Below are positions 1-14,900 of a stretch of 64,000 nucleotides of DNA, in pieces. Position numbers and translations under genes: made by a program. Within the stretch, counting starts at the first letter, position 1; each line of letters starts with the position of its first letter. A model generated the notes under the pieces. The model did no database searches, was not told the origin of the DNA, and was given only the letters and a program-made list of their open reading frames with translations. Source of the DNA: Pterois miles (Eukaryota > Chordata > Actinopteri > Perciformes > Scorpaenidae); contig CAMQGK010000514.1 of assembly GCA_947000775.1 (NCBI GenBank), positions 1,978,501-2,042,500 of the forward strand, given 5' to 3'.

Positions 1-1095
1 ATGGTGAGCAAAGGGCATTTCGTGAAATGTAAAATTTTACAAAAAAAAAAACGCCATAGTATAGTATGTCGAAATTTTTCGATGAAAACGTCAAATTCTT
101 TTGAAGTTGAAAAAAACCATGAAAACGGTCGTGATATAGCATGTAGAATGATTCTATGGTGAGCAAAGGGCATTTCGTGAAATGTAAAATTTTACAAAAA
201 AAAAAAAAAACGCCATAGTATAGTATGTCGAAATTTTTTGATGAAAACGTCAAATTTTTTTGAAGTTGAAAAAAAACATGAAAATGGTCTTATTATATCA
301 TGTAGAATGATTCTATGTTGAGCAAAAGGCATTTTTTGTGAAATCTAAAATTTTTTCAAAAAAAAAAAACATCATAGTATAGTATGTCGAAATTTTTCGA
401 TGAAAACGTCAAATTTTTTTGAAGTTGATAAAAAACATGAAAATGGTCTTATTATAGCATCTAGAATGATTCTATGGTGAGCAAAGGGCATTTCGTGAAA
501 TGTAAAATTTTGCAAAAAAAAAAAAAAACGCCATAGTATAGTATTTCGAAATTTTTCGATGAAAACGTCAAATTTTTAAGAAGTTGAAAAAAAACATGAA
601 AACGGTCTTATTATAGCATGTAGAATGATTCTATGGTGAGCAAAAGTCATTTCGTGAAATGTTTGAACATTTTATAAAAAAACGCCATAGTAAAGTATGT
701 CGAAATTTTCGATGACAACGTGAAATTTTTTTGAAGTTGAAAAAAAAACATGAAAACGTTTATATTATAGCATGTAGAATGATTCTATGGTGAGCAAAAG
801 TCATTTCGTGAAATGTTTGAACATTTTATAAGAAAACGCCATAGTAAAGTATGTCGAAATTTTCGATGAAAACGTGAAATTTTTTTGAAGTTGAAAAAAA
901 CCATGAAAACGGTCGTAATATAGCATGTAGAATGATCCTATGGTGAGCAAAGGGCATTTCGTGAAATGTACAATTTTACAAAAAAAACGCCATAGTATAG
1001 TATGTCGAAATTCTTTGACGAAAATGTCAAATTTTTTTTGAAGTTGAAGAAAACCATCAAAACGGTCGTAATATAGCATGTAGAATGATTCTATG

Positions 1096-4000
1096 GTGAA
1101 CAAAAGTCCTTTCGTGAAATGTTTGAACATTTTACAAAAAACGCCGTAGTAAAGTATGTCGAAATTTTTCGATGAAAACGTGAAATTTTTTTGAAGTTGA
1201 CAAAAACCATGGAAACGGTCTTATTGTAGCATGTAGAATGATTCTATGGTGAACAAAAGTCATTTCGTGAAATGTAAAATTTTGCAAAAAAAAAAAAAAC
1301 GCCATAGTATAGTATGTCGAAATTTTTCGATGAAAACGTCAAATTTTTTTGAAGTTGATAAAAAAAATGAAAATGGTCTTATTATAGCATCTAGAATGAT
1401 TCTATGGTGAGCAAAGGGCATTTCGTGAAATGTGAAATTTTACAAAAAAAAAAAAAACCGCCATAGTATAGTATGTCGAAATTTTTCGATGAAAACGTCA
1501 AATTTTTTTGAAGTTGATAAAAAACATGAAAATGGTCTTATTATAGCATCTAGAATGATTCTATGGTGAGCAAAGGGCATTTCGTGAAATGTAAAATTTT
1601 ACAAAAAAAAAAACGCCATAGTATAGTATGTCGAAATTTTTCGATGAAAACGTCAAATTCTTTTGAAGTTGAAAAAAACCATGAAAACGGTCGTGATATA
1701 GCATGTAGAATGATTCTATGGTGAAAAAAAGTCATTTCGTGAAATGTAAAATTTTGCAAAAAAAAAAAAAAAAACGCCATAGTATAGTATTTCGAAATTT
1801 TTCGATGAAAACGTCAAATTTTTAAGAAGTTGAAAAAAAACATGAAAACGGTCTTATTATAGCATGTAGAATGATTCTATGGTGAGCAAAAGTCATTTCG
1901 TGAAATGTTTGAACATTTTAAAAAAAAACGCCATAGTAAAGTATGTCGAAATTTTCGATGACAACGTGAAATTTTTTTGAAGTTGAAAAAAAACATGAAA
2001 ACGTTCATATTATAGCATGTAGAATGATTCTATGGTGAGCAAAAGTCATTTCGTGAAATGTTTGAACATTTTACAAGAAAACGCCATAGTAAAGTATGTC
2101 GAAATTTTCGATGAAAACGTGAAATTTTTTTGAAGTTGAAAAAAACCATGAAAACGGTCGTAATATAGCATGTAGAATGATCCTATGGTGAGCAAAGGGC
2201 ATTTCGTGAAATGTAAAATTTTACAAAAAAAAAAAAAACGCCATAGTATAGTATGTCGAAATTTTTCGATGAAAACGTCAAATTTTTTTGAAGTTGAAAA
2301 AAACCATGAAAACGTTCATATTATAGCATGTAGAATGATTCTATGGTGAGCAAGTCATTTCGTAAAATGTACAATTTTACAAAAAAAACAAAAAAAACGC
2401 CATAGTATAGTATGTCGAAATTCTTTGACGAAAATGTCAAATTTTTTTTGAAGTTGAAGAAAACCATCAAAACGGTCGTAATATAGCATGTAGAATGATT
2501 CTATGGTGAAAAAAAGTCATTTCGTGAAATGTAAAATTTTACAAAAAAAAAAACGCCATAGTATAGTATGTCGAAATTTTTCGACGAAAACGTCAAATTT
2601 TTTTGAAGTTGAAAAAAAACATGAAAACGGTCGTAATATAGCATGTAGAATGATTCTATGGTGAGCAAAAGGCATTTCGTGAAATGTAAAATTTTACAAA
2701 AAAAACAAAAAAAAACAGTATAGTATGTCACAATTTTTCAATAAAAAAGTCAAATTTTAAAGAACTTGAAAAAAAAACATGAAAAAGTTCTTATTATAGC
2801 ATGTAGAATGATTCTATGGTGAACAAAAGTCATTTCGTGAAATGTAAAATTTTGCAAAAAAAAAAACGCCATAGTATAGTATGTCGAAATTTTTCGATGA
2901 AAACGTCAAATTCTTTTGAAGTTGAAAAAAACCATGAAAACGGTCGTAATATAGCATGTAGAATGATTCTATGGTGAGCAAAGGGCATTTCGTGAAATGT
3001 AAAATTTTACAAAAAAAAAAAAACGCCATAGTATAGTATGTTGAAATTTTTCGATGAAAACGTCAAATTTTTTTGAAGTTGATAAAAAACATGAAAATGG
3101 TCTTATTATAGCATGTAGAATGATTCTATGGTGAGCAAGTCATTTTGTGAAATGTTTGAACATTTTACAAAAAAAACACCATAGTAAAGTATGTCGAAAT
3201 TTTTTGATGAAAAGGTGATTTTTTTTTAAAGTTGACAAAAACTATGAAAATGGTCTTATTATAGCATGTAGAATGATTCTATGGTGAGCAAAAGTCATTT
3301 CGTGAAATGTTTGAACATTTTAAAAAAAAAACGTCATAGTAAAGTATGTCGAAATTTTTCGATGAAAACGTGAAATTTTTTTGAAGTTGATAAAAAACAT
3401 GAAAATTGTCCTATTATAGCATCTAGAATGATTCTATGGTGAGCAAAGGGCATTTCGTGAAATGTAAAATTTTACAAAAAAAAACCCGCCATAGTATAGT
3501 ATGTCGAAATTTTTCGATGAAAACGTGAAATGTTTTTGAAGTTGAAAAAAAAAACTATGAAAATGGTCTTATTATAGCATGTAGAATGATTCTATGGTGA
3601 GCAAGTCATTTTGTGAAATGTTTGAACATTTTACAATAAAAACACCATAGTAAAGTATGTCGAAATTTTCGATGACAACGTGAAATTTTTTTGAAGTTGA
3701 AAAAAAACATGAAAATGGTCTTATTATAGCATGTAGAATGATACTATGGTGAAATAAAGTCATTTCGTGAAATGTAAAATTTTGCAAAAAAAAAAAAAAC
3801 GCCATAGTATAGTATGTCGAAATTTTTCGATGAAAACGTCAAATTTTTTTGAAGTTGATAAAAAACATGAAAATGGTCTTATTATAGCATGTAGAATGAT
3901 ACTATGGTGAAAAAAAGTCATTTCGTGAAATGTAAAATTTTGCAAAAAAAAAAAAAAATGCCATAGTATAGTATGTCGAAATTTTTCGATGAAAACGTCA

Positions 4001-7000
4001 AATTTTTTTGAAGTTGAAGAAAACCATGAAAACGTTCATATTATAGCATGTAGAATGATTCTATGGTGAGCAAAAGTCATTTCGTGAAATGTTTGAACAT
4101 TTTATAAAAAAACGCCATAGTAAAGTATGTCGAAATTTTCGATGACAACGTGAAATTTTTTTGAAGTTGAAGAAAAACATGAAAATGGTCTTATTATAGC
4201 ATGTAGAATGATACTATGGTGAAATAAAGTCATTTTGTGAAATGTAAAATTTTGCAAAAAAAAAAAAAAAAACGCCATAGTATAGTATGTCGAAATTTTT
4301 CGATGAAAACGTCAAATTTTTAAGAAGTTGAAAAAAAACATGAAAATGGTCTTATTATAGCATGTAGAATGATTCTATGGTGAGCAAAGGGCATTTCGTG
4401 AAATGTAAAATTTTACAAAAAAAAAAACACCATAGTATAGTATGTCGAAATTTTTCGATGAAAACGTGAAATTTTTTTGAAGTTGAAAAAAAACATGAAA
4501 ATGGTCTTATTATAGCATGTAGAATGATACTATGGTGAAATAAAGTCATTTCGTGAAATGTAAAATTTCCATGAAAACGGTCGTGATATAGCATGTAGAA
4601 TGATTCTATGGTGAGCAAAGGGCATTTCGTGAAATGTAAAATTTTACAAAAAAAAAAAAAAACGCCATAGTATAGTATGTCGAATTTTTTGATGAAAACG
4701 TCAAATTTTTTTGAAGTTGAAAAAAAAACATGAAAATGGTCTTATTATATCATGTAGAATGATTCTATGTTGAGCAAAAGGCATTTTTTGTGAAATCTAA
4801 AATTTTTTCAAAAAAAAAAAAACATCATAGTATAGTATGTCGAAATTTTTCGATGAAAACGTCAAATTTTTTTGAAGTTGATAAAAAACATGAAAATGGT
4901 CTTATTATAGCATCTAGAATGATTCTATGGTGAGCAAAGGGCATTTCGTGAAATGTAAAATTTTGCAAAAAAAAAAAAAAAAACGCCATAGTATAGTATT
5001 TCGAAATTTTTCGATGAAAACGTCAAATTTTTAAGAAGTTGAAAAAAAACATGAAAACGGTCTTATTATAGCATGTAGAATGATTCTATGGTGAGCAAAA
5101 GTCATTTCGTGAAATGTTTGAACATTTTATAAAAAAACGCCATAGTAAAGTATGTCGAAATTTTCGATGAAAACGTGAAATTTTTTTGAAGTTGAAAAAA
5201 AACATGAAAACGGTCGTAATATAGCATGTAGAATGATTCTATGGTGAGCAAAAGTCATTTCGTGAAATGTTTGAACATTTTATAAAAAAACGCCATAGTA
5301 TAGTATGTCGAAATTTTTCGATGAAAACGTCAAATTTTTTTGAAGTTGATAAAAAACATGAAAATGGTCTTATTATAGCATCTAGAATGATTCTATGGTG
5401 AGCAAAGGGCATTTCGTGAAATGTAAAATTTTACAAAAAAAAAAAACGCCATAGTATAGTATGTCGAAATTTTTCGATGAAAACGTCAAATTTTTTTGAA
5501 GTTGATAAAAAACATGAAAATGGTCTTATTATAGCATCTAGAATGATTCTATGGTGAGCAAAGGGCATTTCGTGAAATGTAAAATTTTACAAAAAAAAAA
5601 AACGCCATAGTATAGTATGTTGAAATTTTTCGATGAAAACGTCAAATTTTTTTGAAGTTGATAAAAAACATGAAAATGGTCTTATTATAGCATCTAGAAT
5701 GATTCTATGGTGAGCAAAGGGCATTTCGTGAAATGTAAAATTTTACAAAAAAAAAAAAACGCCATAGTATAGTATGTCGAAATTTTTCGATGAAAACGTC
5801 AAATTTTTAAGAAGTTGAAAAAAAAAACATGAAAACGGTCTTACTATAGCATGTAGAATGATTCTATGGTGAAAAAAAGTCATTTCGTGAAATGTAAAAT
5901 TTTGCAAAAAAAAAAAAAATGCCATAGTATAGTATGTCGAAATTTTTCGATGAAAACGTCAAATTTTTTTGAAGTTGAAAAAAACCATGAAAACGTTCGT
6001 ATTATAGCATGTAGAATGTTTCTATGGTTAAAAAAAAGTCATTTTGTGGAATGTTGAATATATTTACAAAAAAAACGCCATAGTATAGTATGTCGAAATT
6101 TTTCGATAAAAACGTCAAATTTTTTTGAAGTTGAAAAAAACCATGAAAACGGTCGTAATATAGCATGTAGAATGATTCTATGGTGAGCAAAGGGCATTTC
6201 GTGAAATGTAAAATTTTGCACAAAAAAAAACCGCCATAGTATAGTATGTCGAAATTTTTCGATGAAAACGTCAAATTTTTTTGAAGTTGAAAAAAAAAAT
6301 TAAAATGGTCTTATTATATCATGTAGAATGATTCTATGTTGAGCAAAAGGCATTTTTTGTGAAATCTAAAATTTTACAAAAAAAAAAACATCATAGTATA
6401 GTATGTCGAAATTTTTCGATGAAAACGTCAAATTTTTTTGAAGTTGATAAAAAACATGAAAATGGTCTTATTATAGCATGTAGAATGATACTATGGTGAA
6501 ATAAAGTCATTTCGTGAAATGTAAAATTTTGCAAAAAAAAAAAAAACGCCATAGTATAGTATTTCGAAATTTTTCGATGAAAACGTCAAATTTTTAAGAA
6601 GTTGAAAAAAAACATGAAAATTGTCTTATTATAGCATGTAGAATGATTCTATGGTGAGCAAAGGGCATTTCGTGAAATGTAAAATTTTACAAAAAAAAAA
6701 AACGCCATAGTATAGTATGTCGAAATTTTTAGATAAAAACGTCAAATTTTTTTGAAGTTGAAAAAAAAAACATGAAAATTGTCTTATTATAGCATGTAGA
6801 ATGATTCTATGGTGAACAAAAGTCATTTCGTGAAATGTAAAATTTTACAAAAAAAAAAAAAAACGCCATAGTATAGTATGTCGAAGTTTTCGATGAAAAC
6901 GTGAAATTTTTTTGAAGTTGAAAAAAAAAACATGAAAATGGTCTTATTATAGCATGTAGAATGATACTATGGTGAAATAAAGTCATTTCGTGAAATGTAA

Positions 7001-8547
7001 AATTTTGCAAAAAAATAAGAAACGCCATAGCATAGTATGTCGAAATTTTTCGATGAAAACGTCAAATTTTTAAGAAGTTGAAAAAAAAACATGAAAACGG
7101 TCTTATTATAGCATGTAGAATTATTCTATGGTGAAAAAAAGTCATTTCGTGAAATGTAAAATTTTGAAAAAAAAAAAAAAAAACGCCATAGTATAGTATG
7201 TCGAAATTTTTCGATGAAAACGTCAAATTTTTTTGAAGTTGAAAAAAACCATGAAAACGTTCGTATTATAGCATGTAGAATGTTTCTATGGTTAAAAAAA
7301 GTCATTTCGTGGAATGTTGAATATATTTACAAAAAAAACGCCATAGTATACTATGTCGAAATTTTTCGATGAAAACGTCAAATTTTTTTGAAGTTGATAA
7401 AAAACATGAAAATGGTCTTATTATAGCATCTAGAATGATTCTATGGTGAGCAAAGGGCATTTCGTGAAATGTAAAATTTTACAAAAAAAAAAAACGCCAT
7501 AGTATAGTATGTCGAAATTTTTCGATGAAAACGTCAAATTCTTTTGAAGTTGAAAAAAACCATGAAAACGGTCGTGATATAGCATGTAGAATGATTCTAT
7601 GGTGAGCAAAGGGCATTTCGTGAAATGTAAAATTTTACAAAAAAAAAAAAAAACGCCATAGTATAGTATGTCGAAATTTTTTGATGAAAACGTCAAATTT
7701 TTTTGAAGTTGAAAAAAAACATGAAAATGGTCTTATTATAGCATGTAGAATGATTCTATGTTGAGCAAAAGGCATTTTTTGTGAAATCTAAAATTTTTCA
7801 AAAAAAAAAAAACATCATAGTATAGTATGTCGAAATTTTTCGATGAAAACGTCAAATTTTTTTGAAGTTGATAAAAAACATGAAAATGGTCTTATTATAG
7901 CATCTAGAATGATTCTATGGTGAGCAAAGGGCATTTCGTGAAATGTAAAATTTTGCAAAAAAAAAAAAAAAAAAACGCCATAGTATAGTATGTCGAAATT
8001 TTTCGATGAAAACGTCAAATTTTTAAGAAGTTGAAAAAAAACATGAAAACGGTCTTATTATAGCATGTAGAATGATTCTATGGTGAGCAAAAGTCATTTC
8101 GTGAAATGTTTGAACATTTTATAAAAAAACGCCATAGTAAAGTATGTCGAAATTTTTCGATGACAACGTGAAATTTTTTTGAAGTTGAAAAAAAACATGA
8201 AAACGTTTATATTATAGCATGTAGAATGATTCTATGGTGAGCAAAAGTCATTTCGTGAAATGTTTGAACATTTTATAAGAAAACGCCATAGTAAAGTATG
8301 TCGAAATTTTTCGATGAAAACGTGAAATTTTTTTGAAGTTGAAAAAAACCATGAAAACGGTCGTAATATAGCATGTAGAATGATCCTATGGTGAGCAAAG
8401 GGCATTTCGTGAAATGTACAATTTTACAAAAAAAAAAAACGCCATAGTATAGTATGTCGAAATTCTTTGACGAAAATGTCAAATTTTTTTTGAAGTTGAA
8501 GAAAACCATCAAAACGGTCGTAATATAGCATGTAGAATGATTCTATG
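1096..8547 (+). repeat. Satellite HOR copy 1 (7,452 bp, about 8 monomers short)
   Basis: Bounded by two occurrences of a variant monomer with GTGAACAAAAGTCCTTTCG (1,096 and 8,548). It contains the variant with GTCACAATTTTTCAAT at 2,727 and the variant with GTGGAATGTTGAAT at 6,046. It is 1,240 bp shorter than the full unit, which is eight 155 bp monomers. The missing part lies between the second and third markers (3,319 bp here against 4,573 bp in the full copy). Confidence 0.8.
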
Positions 8548-11500
8548 GTGAACAAAAGTCCTTTCGTGAAATGTTTGAACATTTTACAAAAAAAACGCCG
8601 TAGTAAAGTATGTCGAAATTTTTCGATGAAAACGTGAAATTTTTTTGAAGTTGACAAAAACCATGGAAACGGTCTTATTGTAGCATGTAGAATGATTCTA
8701 TGGTGAACAAAAGTCATTTCGTGAAATGTAAAATTTTGCAAAAAAAAAAACGCCATAGTATAGTATGTCGAAATTTTTCGATGAAAACGTCAAATTTTTT
8801 TGAAGTTGATAAAAAACATGAAAACGGTCGTGATATAGCATGTAGAATGATTCTATGGTGAGCAAAGGGCATTTCGTGAAATGTAAAATTTTACAAAAAA
8901 AAAAAAACGCCATAGTATAGTATGTCGAAATTTTTCGATGAAAACGTCAAATTTTTTTGAAGTTGATAAAAAACATGAAAATGGTCTTATTATAGCATGT
9001 AGAATGATACTATGGTGAAATTAAGTCATTTCGTGAAATGTAAAATTTTGCAAAAAAAAAACCCGCCATAGTATAGTATGTCGAAATTTTTCGATGAAAA
9101 CGTCAAATTTTTTTGAAGTTGAAAAAAAAACATGAAAACGGTCTTATTATAGCATGTAGAATGATACTATGGTGAAAAAAAGTCATTTCGTGAAATGTAA
9201 AATTTTGCAAAAAAAAAAAAAAAAAACGCCATAGTATAGTATGTCGAAATTTTTCGATGAAAACGTCAAATTTTTAAGAAGTTGAAAAAAAAAACATGAA
9301 AACGGTCTTACTATAGCATGTAGAATTATTCTATGGTGAAAAAAAGTCATTTCGTGAAATGTAAAATTTTAAAAAAAAAAAAAAATGCCATAGTATAGTA
9401 TGTCGAAATTTTTCGATGAAAACGTCAAATTTTTTTGAAGTTGAAAAAAACCATGAAAACGTTCGTATTATAGCATGTAGAATGTTTCTATGGTTAAAAA
9501 AAAGTCATTTTGTGGAATGTTGAATATATTTACAAAAAAAACGCCATAGTATAGTATGTCGAAATTTTTCGATAAAAACGTCAAATTTTTTTGAAGTTGA
9601 AAAAAACCATGAAAACGGTCGTAATATAGCATGTAGAATGATTCTATGGTGAGCAAAGGGCATTTCGTGAAATGTAAAATTTTGCACAAAAAAAAACCGC
9701 CATAGTATAGTATGTCGAAATTTTTCGATGAAAACGTCAAATTTTTTTGAAGTTGAAAAAAAAATTAAAATGGTCTTATTATATCATGTAGAATGATTCT
9801 ATGTTGAGCAAAAGGCATTTTTTGTGAAATCTAAAATTTTACAAAAAAAAAAACATCATAGTATAGTATGTCGAAATTTTTCGATGAAAACGTCAAATTT
9901 TTTTGAAGTTGATAAAAAACATGAAAATGGTCTTATTATAGCATGTAGAATGATACTATGGTGAAATAGTCATTTCGTGAAATGTAAAATTTTGCAAAAA
10001 AAAAAAAAAACGCCATAGTATAGTATTTCGAAATTTTTCGATGAAAACGTCAAATTTTTAAGAAGTTGAAAAAAAACATGAAAATTGTCTTATTATAGCA
10101 TGTAGAATGATTCTATGGTGAGCAAAGGGCATTTCGTGAAATGTAAAATTTTACAAAAAAAAAAAACGCCATAGTATAGTATGTCGAAATTTTTAGATGA
10201 AAACGTCAAATTTTTTTGAAGTTGAAAAAAAAAACATGAAAATTGTCTTATTATAGCATGTAGAATGATTCTATGGTGAACAAAAGTCATTTCGTGAAAT
10301 GTAAAATTTTGCAAAAAAAAAACGCCATAGTATAGTATGTCGAAGTTTTCGATGAAAACGTGAAATTTTTTTGAAGTTGAAAAAAAAACATGAAAATGGT
10401 CTTATTATAGCATGTAGAATGATACTATGGTGAAATAAAGTCATTTCGTGAAATGTAAAATTTTGCAAAAAATAAGAAACGCCATAGCATAGTATGTCGA
10501 AATTTTTCGATGAAAACGTCAAATTTTTAAGAAGTTGAAAAAAAAACATGAAAACGGTCTTATTATAGCATGTAGAATTATTCTATGGTGAAAAAAAGTC
10601 ATTTCGTGAAATGTAAAATTTTGCAAAAAAAAAAAAAAAACGCCATAGTATAGTATGTCGAAATTTTTCGATGAAAACGTCAAATTTTTTTGAAGTTGAA
10701 AAAAACCATGAAAACGTTCGTATTATAGCATGTAGAATGTTTCTATGGTTAAAAAAAGTCATTTCGTGGAATGTTGAATATATTTACAAAAAAAACGCCA
10801 TAGTATACTATGTCGAAATTTTTCGATGAAAACGTCAAATTTTTTTGAAGTTGATAAAAAACATGAAAATGGTCTTATTATAGCATCTAGAATGATTCTA
10901 TGGTGAGCAAAGGGCATTTCGTGAAATGTAAAATTTTACAAAAAAAAAAACGCCATAGTATAGTATGTCGAAATTTTTCGATGAAAACGTCAAATTCTTT
11001 TGAAGTTGAAAAAAACCATGAAAACGGTCGTGATATAGCATGTAGAATGATTCTATGGTGAGCAAAGGGCATTTCGTGAAATGTAAAATTTTACAAAAAA
11101 AAAAAAAAACGCCATAGTATAGTATGTCGAAATTTTTTGATGAAAACGTCAAATTTTTTTGAAGTTGAAAAAAAACATGAAAATGGTCTTATTATATCAT
11201 GTAGAATGATTCTATGTTGAGCAAAAGGCATTTTTTGTGAAATCTAAAATTTTTTCAAAAAAAAAAAAACATCATAGTATAGTATGTCGAAATTTTTCGA
11301 TGAAAACGTCAAATTTTTTTGAAGTTGATAAAAAACATGAAAATGGTCTTATTATAGCATCTAGAATGATTCTATGGTGAGCAAAGGGCATTTCGTGAAA
11401 TGTAAAATTTTGCAAAAAAAAAAAAAACGCCATAGTATAGTATTTCGAAATTTTTCGATGAAAACGTCAAATTTTTAAGAAGTTGAAAAAAAACATGAAA

Positions 11501-11995
11501 ACGGTCTTATTATAGCATGTAGAATGATTCTATGGTGAGCAAAAGTCATTTCGTGAAATGTTTGAACATTTTATAAAAAAACGCCATAGTAAAGTATGTC
11601 GAAATTTTCGATGACAACGTGAAATTTTTTTGAAGTTGAAAAAAAAACATGAAAACGTTTATATTATAGCATGTAGAATGATTCTATGGTGAGCAAAAGT
11701 CATTTCGTGAAATGTTTGAACATTTTATAAGAAAACGCCATAGTAAAGTATGTCGAAATTTTTCGATGAAAACGTGAAATTTTTTTGAAGTTGAAAAAAA
11801 CCATGAAAACGGTCGTAATATAGCATGTAGAATGATCCTATGGTGAGCAAAGGGCATTTCGTGAAATGTACAATTTTACAAAAAAAACGCCATAGTATAG
11901 TATGTCGAAATTCTTTGACGAAAATGTCAAATTTTTTTTGAAGTTGAAGAAAACCATCAAAACGGTCGTAATATAGCATGTAGAATGATTCTATG
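8548..11995 (+). repeat. Satellite HOR copy 2 (3,448 bp, about 34 monomers short)
   Basis: Lies between the second and third CCTTTCG-marker monomers (8,548 and 11,996). The GTCACAATTTTT marker is absent, and the GTGGAATGTTGAAT marker follows after only 964 bp (9,512) instead of about 6.2 kb. The shortfall of 5,244 bp is close to 34 monomers, as expected for unequal exchange in monomer register. Confidence 0.8.
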
Positions 11996-14900
11996 GTGAA
12001 CAAAAGTCCTTTCGTGAAATGTTTGAACATTTTACAAAAAAAACGCCGTAGTAAAGTATGTCGAAATTTTTCGATGAAAACGTGAAATTTTTTTGAAGTT
12101 GACAAAAACCATGGAAACGGTCTTATTGTAGCATGTAGAATGATTCTATGGTGAACAAAAGTCATTTCGTGAAATGTAAAATTTTGCAAAAAAAAAAAAA
12201 CGCCATAGTATAGTATGTCGAAATTTTTCGATGAAAACGTCAAATTTTTTTGAAGTTGATAAAAAAAATGAAAATGGTCTTATTATAGCATCTAGAATGA
12301 TTCTATGGTGAGCAAAGGGCATTTCGTGAAATGTGAAATTTTACAAAAAAAAAAAAACCGCCATAGTATAGTATGTCGAAATTTTTCGATGAAAACGTCA
12401 AATTTTTTTGAAGTTGATAAAAAACATGAAAATGGTCTTATTATAGCATCTAGAATGATTCTATGGTGAGCAAAGGGCATTTCGTGAAATGTAAAATTTT
12501 ACAAAAAAAAAAACGCCATAGTATAGTATGTCGAAATTTTTCGATGAAAACGTCAAATTCTTTTGAAGTTGAAAAAAACCATGAAAACGGTCGTGATATA
12601 GCATGTAGAATGATTCTATGGTGAAAAAAAGTCATTTCGTGAAATGTAAAATTTTGCAAAAAAAAAAAAAAAACGCCATAGTATAGTATTTCGAAATTTT
12701 TCGATGAAAACGTCAAATTTTTAAGAAGTTGAAAAAAAACATGAAAACGGTCTTATTATAGCATGTAGAATGATTCTATGGTGAGCAAAAGTCATTTCGT
12801 GAAATGTTTGAACATTTTATAAAAAAACGCCATAGTAAAGTATGTCGAAATTTTCGATGACAACGTGAAATTTTTTTGAAGTTGAAAAAAAAACATGAAA
12901 ACGTTCATATTATAGCATGTAGAATGATTCTATGGTGAGCAAAAGTCATTTCGTGAAATGTTTGAACATTTTACAAGAAAACGCCATAGTAAAGTATGTC
13001 GAAATTTTCGATGAAAACGTGAAATTTTTTTGAAGTTGAAAAAAACCATGAAAACGGTCGTAATATAGCATGTAGAATGATCCTATGGTGAGCAAAGGGC
13101 ATTTCGTGAAATGTAAAATTTTACAAAAAAAAAAAAAACGCCATAGTATAGTATGTCGAAATTTTTCGATGAAAACGTCAAATTTTTTTGAAGTTGAAAA
13201 AAACCATGAAAACGTTCATATTATAGCATGTAGAATGATTCTATGGTGAGCAAGTCATTTCGTAAAATGTACAATTTTACAAAAAAAAAAAAAAAACGCC
13301 ATAGTATAGTATGTCGAAATTCTTTGACGAAAATGTCAAATTTTTTTTGAAGTTGAAGAAAACCATCAAAACGGTCGTAATATAGCATGTAGAATGATTC
13401 TATGGTGAAAAAAAGTCATTTCGTGAAATGTAAAATTTTACAAAAAAAAAAACGCCATAGTATAGTATGTCGAAATTTTTCGACGAAAACGTCAAATTTT
13501 TTTGAAGTTGAAAAAAAACATGAAAACGGTCGTAATATAGCATGTAGAATGATTCTATGGTGAGCAAAAGGCATTTCGTGAAATGTAAAATTTTACAAAA
13601 AAAACAAAAAAAAACAGTATAGTATGTCACAATTTTTCAATAAAAAAGTCAAATTTTAAAGAACTTGAAAAAAAACATGAAAAAGTTCTTATTATAGCAT
13701 GTAGAATGATTCTATGGTGAACAAAAGTCATTTCGTGAAATGTAAAATTTTGCAAAAAAAAAAACGCCATAGTATAGTATGTCGAAATTTTTCGATGAAA
13801 ACGTCAAATTCTTTTGAAGTTGAAAAAAACCATGAAAACGGTCGTAATATAGCATGTAGAATGATTCTATGGTGAGCAAAGGGCATTTCGTGAAATGTAA
13901 AATTTTACAAAAAAAAAAAAAACGCCATAGTATAGTATGTTGAAATTTTTCGATGAAAACGTCAAATTTTTTTGAAGTTGATAAAAAACATGAAAATGGT
14001 CTTATTATAGCATGTAGAATGATTCTATGGTGAGCAAGTCATTTTGTGAAATGTTTGAACATTTTACAAAAAAAACACCATAGTAAAGTATGTCGAAATT
14101 TTTTGATGAAAAGGTGATTTTTTTTTAAAGTTGACAAAAACTATGAAAATGGTCTTATTATAGCATGTAGAATGATTCTATGGTGAGCAAAAGTCATTTC
14201 GTGAAATGTTTGAACATTTTATAAAAAAAACGTCATAGTAAAGTATGTCGAAATTTTTCGATGAAAACGTGAAATTTTTTTGAAGTTGATAAAAAACATG
14301 AAAATTGTCCTATTATAGCATCTAGAATGATTCTATGGTGAGCAAAGGGCATTTCGTGAAATGTAAAATTTTACAAAAAAAAACCCGCCATAGTATAGTA
14401 TGTCGAAATTTTTCGATGAAAACGTGAAATGTTTTTGAAGTTGAAAAAAAAACTATGAAAATGGTCTTATTATAGCATGTAGAATGATTCTATGGTGAGC
14501 AAGTCATTTTGTGAAATGTTTGAACATTTTACAATAAAAACACCATAGTAAAGTATGTCGAAATTTTCGATGACAACGTGAAATTTTTTTGAAGTTGAAA
14601 AAAAACATGAAAATGGTCTTATTATAGCATGTAGAATGATACTATGGTGAAATAAAGTCATTTCGTGAAATGTAAAATTTTACAAAAAAAAAAAAAAAAC
14701 GCCATAGTATAGTATGTCGAAATTTTTCGATGAAAACGTCAAATTTTTTTGAAGTTGATAAAAAACATGAAAATGGTCTTATTATAGCATGTAGAATGAT
14801 ACTATGGTGAAAAAAAGTCATTTCGTGAAATGTAAAATTTTGCAAAAAAAAAAAAAAATGCCATAGTATAGTATGTCGAAATTTTTCGATGAAAACGTCA

